Notes under the pieces: generated by a model
Seen by the model: the letters and a program-made list of their open reading frames with translations, nothing else
What the model was told of the DNA's origin: nothing
Databases searched by the model: none
Position numbers and translations under genes: made by a program
NCBI RefSeq assembly: GCF_001038455.1
Contig: NZ_LDUY01000008.1
Coordinates: 1 to 56,920 of the forward strand
Source: Fructobacillus sp. EFB-N1
GTDB taxonomy: Bacteria; Bacillota; Bacilli; Lactobacillales; Lactobacillaceae
Length of the DNA: 56,920 nucleotides
Direction: 5' to 3'
In this document: positions 51,358-56,920 of the stretch, piece after piece
Layout of the letters: each line of letters opens with the position of its first letter
How positions within the stretch are numbered: position 1 is the first letter of the stretch

Positions 51358-51783
51358 TTATTTCTTTTTTAAAATTGATTTAATTGCTTCTGTTTTTTCG
51401 CCCAAGACTTCTGCACATTGCGAATTAGACAAGCCAAATTTCTTAGCCCATCGTACGTTTTCTTTCAATCTTTCTAATTCATCATTTGACAAATAATGTG
51501 AAAAATCACTTCCTTCTTTTTCTAGGATTTCATGTATCAATACGCGGATTTCTCCGACGATTGTTCTTTGTACTTTAATTTTTTGTGTATGTGCAATATC
51601 CAGTCCCAATAATTCAGCTGGCAACAACCAATTGCCGTGAGAATCTGAATCGCCAATCGTCTTATACCATCTTTCTTCTTCAGGTATATCAGTAGTTGGA
51701 TTTTTGGCTTTCCAAAAAATTTCATCCAATTGATCAAGTTGCAAAAGCAATGATTGAAGTTGTTCAATTTCTTTGTCTGCCAT
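51358..51783 (-). CDS. Mobilisation accessory protein (141 aa)
   Basis: Soluble helical protein. The C-terminal third (NDELERLKENVRWAKKFGLSN and AEVLGEKTEAIKS) looks like a small helix-turn-helix or helical DNA-binding region. It lies between the 146-aa gene and the relaxase, so a relaxosome role is likely by position. No family recognised. AGGAGGAGTTAG precedes the start. Confidence 0.6.
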   Translation of the reverse strand: MADKEIEQLQSLLLQLDQLDEIFWKAKNPTTDIPEEERWYKTIGDSDSHGNWLLPAELLGLDIAHTQKIKVQRTIVGEIRVLIHEILEKEGSDFSHYLSNDELERLKENVRWAKKFGLSNSQCAEVLGEKTEAIKSILKKK

Positions 51784-51793
51784 CTAACTCCTC

Positions 51794-52234
51794 CTAATTA
51801 TTGTTTTGCTTTTGAATTCTTTCAATTTCTTGATTGATCAATTCTTTAATTTTTTGGTTACGTTGATATGGAATTGAACCTTCTTCCGTAAAGTTTTGCA
51901 GTTCACCATTTAACGGTAAATTCAATAGCACGATTTTCATTTGAGTCAATTCGTTTAAAATTAGTTTTAATCGATTTTCTTCCGTTAAGTTGTTCTGTCT
52001 TAAAGCTTTTTCTATTTTTTGTAATTGATTGGCATAAGTATTTTGGTTGTTTTTTTCATAAGGTATGACGAACAATTTTGAAACCATCATCAAACAAAAT
52101 TTAACTACATCCGTTTTACTCATTTCATATTCAAAATTATCATCATTTTGATTCACCCAATTAAAAATTTCTTGTAAATTTTTTTCGGCATCTTCATCAA
52201 AACGGAAGTTATGTCTTTGATATTGGTTAGTCAT
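51794..52234 (-). CDS. Mobilisation accessory protein, possible MobC-like (146 aa)
   Basis: Begins with a basic segment (NQYQRHNFRFDEDAEKNLQEI) that could be a ribbon-helix-helix strand-helix, followed by long helices (LQKIEKALRQNNLTEENRLK). The plan is that of small relaxosome proteins (MobC/Aux type). It overlaps the 93-aa gene by 8 nt. By position, a partner of the relaxase at oriT. Confidence 0.6.
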   Translation of the reverse strand: MTNQYQRHNFRFDEDAEKNLQEIFNWVNQNDDNFEYEMSKTDVVKFCLMMVSKLFVIPYEKNNQNTYANQLQKIEKALRQNNLTEENRLKLILNELTQMKIVLLNLPLNGELQNFTEEGSIPYQRNQKIKELINQEIERIQKQNNN

Positions 52235-52508
52235 AGTTATCCTCTAAAATTTGATTTAATAATTCAACTTGTTTGGTTAAAGTGGCTTGGATTAAGGACG
52301 TCGATTCAAGAATTTCGTTCTTATTCGTTTTCATTGATTCCAATAATTTTGAAACATTATTTTGAGGTAGATCCATTTCATGTGTTAATAAATTTATTAC
52401 ATAACGCATAAAGGCTGTAACTGTTTCAAATCCTTGTTCTTCGCTTAATAACTTCAAAGCAGCATAATCATTATCATTAATATGTTGTATGCGAATTGCT
52501 TTTGACAA
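52227..52508 (-). CDS. Small DNA-binding-type accessory protein next to oriT (93 aa)
   Basis: Starts SKAIRIQHINDNDYAALKLL, typical of a ribbon-helix-helix protein, and continues with helices and a C-terminal coiled coil. First gene of the mobilisation operon, immediately after the palindrome array, so it probably binds these sites to repress its operon and assist nicking. In MOBL systems such proteins are called Aux. AAAGGAG lies before the start. Confidence 0.65.
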   Translation of the reverse strand: MSKAIRIQHINDNDYAALKLLSEEQGFETVTAFMRYVINLLTHEMDLPQNNVSKLLESMKTNKNEILESTSLIQATLTKQVELLNQILEDNYD

Positions 52509-52527
52509 AATAAACTCCTTTCATATC

Positions 52528-52739
52528 GTACATACAGCGTATGTACATTTTGTACGTACAGCGTATGTACAAAATCATCAAAACAGAGCATAAGGGGAAA
52601 TTGTACTCACGCAAGCGTGCTACCCCACAGTGTGGGGATTTCCCGAGTACTCAGCCATTTTTTCTTGTACATACAGCGTACGTACAGAAAATGGCCTAAA
52701 TTTTGTCGGTTTCACCTGTTGTACATACGCTGTATGTAC
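52528..52739. promoter_or_regulatory. oriT-like region with four 19-bp palindromes
   Basis: Four copies of GTACATACAGCGTATGTAC or one-base variants lie at 52528-52546, 52552-52570, 52667-52685 and, in reverse orientation, 52721-52739. Between the inner pairs are two inverted repeats: CACGC AA GCGTG (52608-52619) and CCCCACA G TGTGGGG (52623-52637), with GTACTC / GAGTAC flanking at 52603-52608 and 52645-52650. The GC-rich core in an AT-rich gap, next to relaxase accessory genes, fits an origin of transfer. The nick site cannot be placed. Confidence 0.7.
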
Positions 52740-52757
52740 AGATTATTCCCAACAAAA

Positions 52758-53708
52758 CTACTTAATTTTCGTGGCTTTTTGAATATCGGGGAATTTAAAT
52801 TTGCCACTTTCAACATCATTTTTCTTTTGATTTAATGAAGCAGTTTCTTGGTTGGCATCGTTTAATTTTTGATTCAGATCAGTCAAAGATCGGTTCGTTG
52901 AATTGATTTCATTTCGAAAATTATCGACGGTCACGTTTCGCTTATTAGCTTCATCCTGAGTAATTGAATCGGTATTTTGTTGAAGCTTTTCAATTTGTTG
53001 ATTGTCAAAATTAATCAACTGATTAGCACTCGAAATTTGTTGTTGAATGTTCTTAATATTTTGTTGATTTTGCTTTTTCTCAGATTCGATTGAAGACAAA
53101 GTGACTTGCTTAGCAGATTGATCTTTCAAATGATAATTCCGCGAAATCTTTTTTTGAATAACTGAAAAAATGGCTTTCGGTGAAGCTTGAGCAGTAGAGT
53201 CGGAAGAACTTGAAAAATCAGATGAAACATTACTTGACGGCGTGATTTTTTGTGGCATATTTGAATTGGCTTGAATTTGAATTGCCCCAAATGTTTTATC
53301 TAAATCAGTCACAATGACCACCCATTGATTATTCAATGTCGGGATCACCTTAATCTCGCCATCACCTTGACTGGTTTTCCCAGAAAACTTTAATTCATCT
53401 CCCGTTAAAACAGAGTCATTGGCAATTCCCGTAGCGGAAAATTTAAATACTGCAATATGTGCATCAGGATTAAATTGTGCAGAAGTCATTTGAACTTGTA
53501 GTGAGGAATCACCACCAACTGAAATGGGCGTATTCAGTTTTGTTGGTTGAATATTAATTGGCTCACCCTGTCGATCAACAATGGCAAAAATTAACAAGAA
53601 TGAAATCAAGGAAAATGTCACAACGGCATATAATCTTTGACGAAAAACAATCTTATTTTCAAGAAAAAATTGCCATTGCCCTGGTGCTAAATGAAATTTC
53701 TTAAACAT
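52758..53708 (-). CDS. Membrane-anchored coiled-coil protein of the leading operon (316 aa)
   Basis: One membrane helix at about residues 31-48 (YAVVTFSLISFLLIFAI), an extracellular beta-rich domain (about 55-150), a Ser-rich linker, and a C-terminal coiled coil (EKKQNQQNIKNIQQQISSAN and following to about 300). Architecture resembles surface or channel accessory proteins of Gram-positive T4SS, but the family is not recognised. It follows the 165-aa membrane gene by 3 nt and is the last gene before the oriT-like region. Confidence 0.65.
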   Translation of the reverse strand: MFKKFHLAPGQWQFFLENKIVFRQRLYAVVTFSLISFLLIFAIVDRQGEPINIQPTKLNTPISVGGDSSLQVQMTSAQFNPDAHIAVFKFSATGIANDSVLTGDELKFSGKTSQGDGEIKVIPTLNNQWVVIVTDLDKTFGAIQIQANSNMPQKITPSSNVSSDFSSSSDSTAQASPKAIFSVIQKKISRNYHLKDQSAKQVTLSSIESEKKQNQQNIKNIQQQISSANQLINFDNQQIEKLQQNTDSITQDEANKRNVTVDNFRNEINSTNRSLTDLNQKLNDANQETASLNQKKNDVESGKFKFPDIQKATKIK

Positions 53709-53711
53709 CTA

Positions 53712-54209
53712 TTACTGCCCCCAATTCGTAGTTAAAATACTTTTCAAATTAGAACTATCAACGTCATTATTTGAGACGATAAATTGATTTAACCGATTTA
53801 GATTCATACCAGAAATTTGAATACCTACATTGCCTTGATAGACAGGTACAATATAAAAATTTGAATGAACTTTAAGTTCAAAATTCTTTTCAATTTTTTT
53901 GGTTTGGTCAGAAAACTGATTCAAATAAACAACCTTAATACTATTTGTGCCAATCTGAGAACCGACTTGGTTGTCCATCACTTTTTTAGCAGATTTTTCA
54001 AGTTGGGTTCCTGGTTTATAAAAAACAATCAAAATTCGATTTTTACTTGAAGACTGAATGATATCCGAAGAAGAAACGTTGGGCGTTTCTGAAAAATCAC
54101 CGGCTGTCACTGCTTGATAAGATTTAAAAGTTAAAACACTAATTAACACAACAGCCACTACTGCAATAATGTGCATGAGTCTGTAAAAAAATGTTTCAAT
54201 TCGCTTCAT
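53712..54209 (-). CDS. Membrane-anchored thioredoxin-fold-like protein without CxxC (165 aa)
   Basis: N-terminal helix (IIAVVAVVLISVLTF), then NRILIVFYKPGTQLEKSAKK, KVVYLNQFSDQ and a VPVYQGN turn, a pattern close to thioredoxin folds. The residues at the active-site position are KPGT, so no redox pair is present. A structural or chaperone role is possible. It overlaps the upstream 117-aa gene by 4 nt. Compare the CxxC-containing protein at 19675 and the degenerate one at 24579. Confidence 0.55.
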   Translation of the reverse strand: MKRIETFFYRLMHIIAVVAVVLISVLTFKSYQAVTAGDFSETPNVSSSDIIQSSSKNRILIVFYKPGTQLEKSAKKVMDNQVGSQIGTNSIKVVYLNQFSDQTKKIEKNFELKVHSNFYIVPVYQGNVGIQISGMNLNRLNQFIVSNNDVDSSNLKSILTTNWGQ

Positions 54210-54559
54210 GATAATTCACCTGGCATTGGCCGCACTCGACCAGTTGTTAAAGCAATTCGTATGACTGTTTTCATCAAGGCGTCATTTTGATCAGGAACAA
54301 AAATGATTTTAAAAGAATCCGTTTTTTCTTGTCCCCTATCACTAATTTCTTTCCGCATTTTGTTACTTGTAGTTACAGCAAACCGTATTGGCTGATTGTC
54401 ATCTTCAACCACGGCAATCAAACTCATTTTAGGAATTTTGAACGAAGACAGACTCTCAGGTATTAAGCCATCATGCTCAATGGTTTTGCCATCTGACTGA
54501 TGTTCCAATCCATTTCCTGTTAAAAAAGTAAAACGTAAATATTCTTTTTTAGTCTTCAT
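54206..54559 (-). CDS. Hypothetical protein of the leading operon (117 aa)
   Basis: Soluble, beta-rich looking protein (YLRFTFLTGNGLEHQSDGK, MSLIAVVEDDNQPIRFAVTT, FKIIFVPDQND). Overlaps both neighbours by 4-11 nt, which indicates tight cotranscription. No family recognised. Confidence 0.6.
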   Translation of the reverse strand: MKTKKEYLRFTFLTGNGLEHQSDGKTIEHDGLIPESLSSFKIPKMSLIAVVEDDNQPIRFAVTTSNKMRKEISDRGQEKTDSFKIIFVPDQNDALMKTVIRIALTTGRVRPMPGELS

Positions 54560-54833
54560 TTTCTTCCTCCTTCATGATTAATTGATTGAGTTTTTTGGTT
54601 TCTTGATTAATCTTAAATTTCAATATTGCATGTTGCTCACTCGTGATTGGGATGAAGCTTAATCTGATATTCAAAAAATCAATATATTTTTGTAATTGAC
54701 GAATTTTCTTTTGCTTTTTATTTTTAACTGTTTGTGTGTTGCAATTAATAATTGCTTCTTTTATTACCTGCTCAACACGGTCAGTTAGCATTGTTTCTTT
54801 AGTTTTAAATAAGCTCAACTGTTTAGTAACCAT
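54549..54833 (-). CDS. Small basic hypothetical protein (94 aa)
   Basis: Basic, helical protein (KNKKQKKIRQLQKYIDFLNI) with an acidic tail. Start preceded by GGGAGGGAGAAGTGTA. Overlaps the next gene by 11 nt. Possibly nucleic-acid binding; function unknown. Confidence 0.55.
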   Translation of the reverse strand: MVTKQLSLFKTKETMLTDRVEQVIKEAIINCNTQTVKNKKQKKIRQLQKYIDFLNIRLSFIPITSEQHAILKFKINQETKKLNQLIMKEEENED

Positions 54834-54871
54834 TACACTTCTCCCTCCCTAATCTCTCTGAAATGTATTAA

Positions 54872-55093
54872 TTAATAATATGGATGGGCTAACCATTTCA
54901 TATGCTTTGCGTATGGCAATGGGGCATTTTTTAATTCTCTAATCTTAATGTTTTTCTGCAACGCTAAATTTTTTGGAGCTTTACTACTTTGTTTAACTAG
55001 CTTCTGATTCACTCCGTTTACTTCGGCTGCATAATACAAACCAGCATTTTTTCTTTTTTCATAATTAGCAATGGAAATATCAATGTTATTCAT
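54872..55093 (-). CDS. Small basic hypothetical protein (73 aa)
   Basis: Strongly basic product (NYEKRKNAGLYYAAEVNGVN, SSKAPKNLALQKNIKIREL) without membrane segment. GGAGACATAAGT before the start. It lies 21 nt after ssb. Function unknown. Confidence 0.55.
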   Translation of the reverse strand: MNNIDISIANYEKRKNAGLYYAAEVNGVNQKLVKQSSKAPKNLALQKNIKIRELKNAPLPYAKHMKWLAHPYY

Positions 55094-55114
55094 ACTTATG
55101 TCTCCTTTCCAAAA

Positions 55115-55531
55115 CTAAAAGGGCAAATCATCATCGGTTACAACAACCTCATCATTGCCGTCAGAAACTAATTCATTTTCTGCTAACTGGTGGCGGAGGA
55201 TTTCTTTATCTTGACGAGTTTCAATCAAATCAAAATGGTCCACATAAATGTCAGTTACAAAGTGGGTATAGCCATCTTTTTCGTATGAACTACTTTGAAG
55301 ATGACCATCTAAACCAATACGATCACCTTGATCAACCAATTCAACAAAATTCTGTGCTTGTTTCCCCCAGAGAACAAAGCGGAAGAAGTCGGTTGGCCGT
55401 TCTCCATCTTTATTCGTAAAATTTCTTGGTACGGCAATCCGGCCGGTTGTAAAAGTTTTACCAGAATCCGTGCGGGCCAACTCGGTTTTCATAACTAAAC
55501 GGCCACGTAATGCTGCAATATTCATACTCAT
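55115..55531 (-). CDS. ssb: Single-stranded DNA-binding protein (138 aa)
   Basis: OB-fold with the SSB signature region (AALRGRLVMKTELARTDSGK, FFRFVLWGKQAQNFVELVDQ, GDRIGLDGHLQSSSY) and the conserved acidic C-terminal tip DDDLPF, which recruits replication partners. It protects transferred single strands. A GGAGGACAAAAATT leader supports the start. Cotranscribed with the replication gene. Confidence 0.9.
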   Translation of the reverse strand: MSMNIAALRGRLVMKTELARTDSGKTFTTGRIAVPRNFTNKDGERPTDFFRFVLWGKQAQNFVELVDQGDRIGLDGHLQSSSYEKDGYTHFVTDIYVDHFDLIETRQDKEILRHQLAENELVSDGNDEVVVTDDDLPF

Positions 55532-55552
55532 AATTTTTGTCCTCCTGTTGTT

Positions 55553-56416
55553 TTACAAATTGTCAAAACGAAACATTGGCACTTTAGGTGCTATTTCTTT
55601 TGATTGAGTAGACTGTTCACTTAATGTTTTCTGCCATTGTTTCTTTTCTTGTTCTAGCGTGTCGATAACTTGTTCAATATAAAAAAGATTTGACGAGTCA
55701 TTTAGCGCTGCTTTCGTGATGGCTTCACTAACAATTAATGGACCATGATACTTTGCTAATTCTGACAACCGTTGTATCTTCACTTGAGTAATCGATCCAC
55801 CTGTCTCTTTTCGATATTGATCAATCAGCAATTTTTCCTTTTGCGATTCTGCAGATTGAGTTAATACGTCATCATCATCATCATCTTGTTTTTCTTTTTT
55901 CTCAGTATCACTTAATTCAGTATCACTATACTCAGTATCATTACCGTGTCGTTTTGACACTTCCGGACGTGTCGTTTTGACATTACCGGACGTGTCGTTT
56001 TGACACTTCCGGACGTGTCGTTTTGACACTTCCAGTTGTACCAAGGGTTCAGAGGTGTTTTTTTGCTCAAAATCAAAAGTTACAGAACCAAGATACATTC
56101 GATTTGGTTGATTCATGCCCTGTCTCTCTTCTTCAAGTAAGCCATGATTTGCTAAATCCTTTTTAATGGCACTTACTTTTTTATTGCCACATCCTAATAG
56201 TTCTTGAAGAGCAGCAACCGTGAAAATAAAGTAAACATTTTGCTGCTCATCAACCCAGCCATTTTTTAACGACAATTCAAACCGGTCTCTTAAAATGGCA
56301 TAGGCTGTCTTGGATTCCAATCTCATATCTTTATATTTTTCTGAAGTAAAAAAGATTTTTGGAATTCGATAAAATTGTTCAAATGAATGAATTTGTTGGA
56401 GGTTAATTCTTTGCAT
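55553..56416 (-). CDS. repA: RepA_N-type plasmid replication initiator (287 aa)
   Basis: The N-terminal domain (QIHSFEQFYRIPKIFFTSEK, LESKTAYAILRDRFELSLKN, YFIFTVAALQELLGCGNKKV) matches the winged-helix domain of RepA_N initiators. The C-terminal part (LAKYHGPLIVSEAITKAALN) is the lineage-specific domain. The middle of the gene contains four 23-bp iterons, and in this family the origin lies within rep. I chose the ATG at 56416 because GGAGGACACATCAA precedes it; a longer frame would overlap the regulator gene more. It overlaps the XRE gene by 14 nt. Confidence 0.9.
   Translation of the reverse strand: MQRINLQQIHSFEQFYRIPKIFFTSEKYKDMRLESKTAYAILRDRFELSLKNGWVDEQQNVYFIFTVAALQELLGCGNKKVSAIKKDLANHGLLEEERQGMNQPNRMYLGSVTFDFEQKNTSEPLVQLEVSKRHVRKCQNDTSGNVKTTRPEVSKRHGNDTEYSDTELSDTEKKEKQDDDDDDVLTQSAESQKEKLLIDQYRKETGGSITQVKIQRLSELAKYHGPLIVSEAITKAALNDSSNLFYIEQVIDTLEQEKKQWQKTLSEQSTQSKEIAPKVPMFRFDNL
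55948..56030. repeat. Origin iterons inside repA
   Basis: GTGTCGTTTTGACA occurs at 55948, 55971, 55994 and 56017, an exact 23-bp period. The spacer is CTTCCGGAC or TTACCGGAC. Each unit contains a GTGTC / GACAC dyad. Position within the rep gene is a hallmark of RepA_N plasmids, where the initiator binds here. Confidence 0.9.
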
Positions 56417-56660
56417 TTGATGTGTCCTCCTCTTCATTAACAAAAGTCTGTTCAATCAATTCATCAATTGATAGATTTAAACCAGAAGAGATATGCAACA
56501 ATGACTCAATTGAAGGATTTGATTGAGCGGATTGTTCCCATCTTGAAATCGCACGTTGTGGTACTTGCCAAGAATCGGCCAAATTTTTCTGGGTCATTGA
56601 ATGACTAACTCGATATCCCTTAATAATTTGCCGTAAATCTAAACCAGTATTGTTATTCAT
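56403..56660 (-). CDS. XRE-family transcriptional regulator (85 aa)
   Basis: Helix-turn-helix of Cro/CI type: LRQIIKGYRVSHSMTQKNLA then DSWQVPQRAISRWEQSAQSN, and a helical C-terminus. First gene of the replication operon, so it probably controls copy number or the operon promoter. The upstream region has an AT-rich spacer and a terminator at 56713-56743. Confidence 0.85.
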   Translation of the reverse strand: MNNNTGLDLRQIIKGYRVSHSMTQKNLADSWQVPQRAISRWEQSAQSNPSIESLLHISSGLNLSIDELIEQTFVNEEEDTSNAKN

Positions 56661-56712
56661 GTTATACTCCTACTATGTGTAAAGGCCCTTGGTGACCACC
56701 AACTAAAAAAAG

Positions 56713-56743
56713 TAAAAAAAAAGAAGCCACATCGGGCTTCTTT
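56713..56743 (-). terminator. Terminator at the right edge
   Basis: AAGAAGCC / GGCTTCTT stem with nine T on the minus strand. It would stop a minus-strand transcript coming from 56750-56920 or beyond, insulating the replication operon. Confidence 0.85.
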
Positions 56744-56794
56744 GGTTTGCATATATGCAAAAACTATAAAGAGTTATTAGCAATGAAACCATTG

Positions 56795-56863
56795 CTACCA
56801 CTCACTAAATTCGCCTTCTGTTGCTTTTAATAATGCGCTTTGGGGTAAATGGACTAAGGGCAT
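56795..56863 (-). CDS. Possible 22-residue peptide ORF
   Basis: ATG at 56861-56863 to TAG at 56795-56797, starting MPLVHLPQSALLKAT. The stop lies within a hairpin (AGCAATG / CATTGCT, 56779-56796), and the terminator at 56713-56743 follows, so a short minus-strand transcript is likely here. No clear ribosome binding site. It could equally be the end of a decayed gene. Confidence 0.25.
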   Translation of the reverse strand: MPLVHLPQSALLKATEGEFSEW

Positions 56864-56920
56864 TTGTCAAGTCTTAATGCAACAGTTTAAAATTTTTCTT
56901 TGAAATAACCTCTTTAAAGC

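Noticed and set aside
52528-52739. Palindromes as a CRISPR or transposon end
   Set aside because: Unequal spacing, mixed orientation and position beside relaxase accessory genes fit an oriT/operator region better.
55948-56030. CRISPR-like array of regular repeats
   Set aside because: Only four units, spacers of 9 bp, and location inside repA: these are origin iterons. No cas genes are present in the window.
1-56920. tRNA or rRNA genes
   Set aside because: I saw no cloverleaf-like sequences or rRNA motifs in either strand while reading; none is claimed.
1-56920. Prophage interpretation based on the lysozyme-like, CHAP and sigma genes
   Set aside because: There are no capsid, terminase, portal or tail genes. 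The hydrolases sit in or near a complete T4SS operon set and fit conjugation.

Overview
This window looks like most or all of a low-GC conjugative plasmid from a lactic acid bacterium (Lactobacillaceae; a Leuconostoc, Weissella, Fructobacillus or Lactobacillus-type host is likely, but the species cannot be read from the sequence). The grounds are strong AGGAGG-type ribosome binding sites, a KxYKxGKxW signal peptide with an LPKTG sortase anchor, an Fst-type toxin, a RepA_N-like initiator with iterons inside its own gene, and a Gram-positive type IV secretion system (T4SS) whose gene order resembles the trs/tra regions of pSK41, pIP501 and pMRC01. Almost all genes are on the minus strand, so operons read from high to low coordinates.

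Layout from the right end, in order of transcription. (1) 56.7-52.7 kb: a leading operon with an XRE regulator, RepA (four 23-bp iterons in its gene), SSB and small or membrane-anchored proteins. (2) 52.5-52.7 kb: an oriT-like region with four 19-bp palindromes. (3) 52.5-48.5 kb: a mobilisation operon with three accessory proteins, a MOBL/MobP2-like relaxase and, translationally coupled to it, a plasmid-encoded sigma-70-family factor. (4) 48.2-44.5 kb: Toprim primase, acidic protein and ClpC-like AAA+ ATPase. (5) 44.3-41.4 kb: pilin-like protein, type IA topoisomerase and two small proteins. (6) 41.3-30.4 kb: a defence and stability island with an Fst toxin/antisense RNA pair, two divergent reverse transcriptases between inverted repeats, a broken gene pair, a type III restriction-modification system, an orphan antitoxin-like RNA segment and a Fic protein. 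(7) 30.3-18.5 kb: the T4SS core (VirD4, VirB6-like, VirB3-like, TrsD-like, VirB4, peptidoglycan hydrolase, thioredoxin-like and VirB8-like proteins). (8) 18.3-14.6 kb: an ADP-ribosyltransferase-like protein, a repeat protein, a frameshifted membrane protein and ParA/ParB-like partition genes. (9) 14.4-6.4 kb: a duplicated region with CHAP hydrolase copies, duplicated small genes, an IS30 remnant and a patchwork junction. (10) 6.4-0.3 kb: a large coiled-coil membrane protein, a small membrane protein and an AgI/II-type adhesin that could promote mating aggregation.

The most notable observation is a bipartite promoter-like element, AGGGGACATCWGT-N17-CCAWAGT on the minus strand, at nine places (seven unique, two duplicated). 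It is present in front of the T4SS, topoisomerase, primase, ADP-ribosyltransferase and adhesin operons and absent from the replication and relaxase operons. The spacing is 17 nt at seven sites and 18 nt at two. It matches neither the -35 nor the -10 consensus of the housekeeping sigma factor. Together with the sigma factor encoded behind the relaxase, this suggests a phage-like early/late cascade in which the mobilisation operon makes a sigma factor that turns on the transfer operons.

The second highlight is the divergent pair of intact reverse transcriptases (both with YVDD) in very AT-rich DNA, bounded by about 78-bp inverted repeats, with a structured intergenic region that could encode a non-coding RNA. 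The pair is reminiscent of two-RT antiphage systems (DRT3), but this assignment is not proven here.
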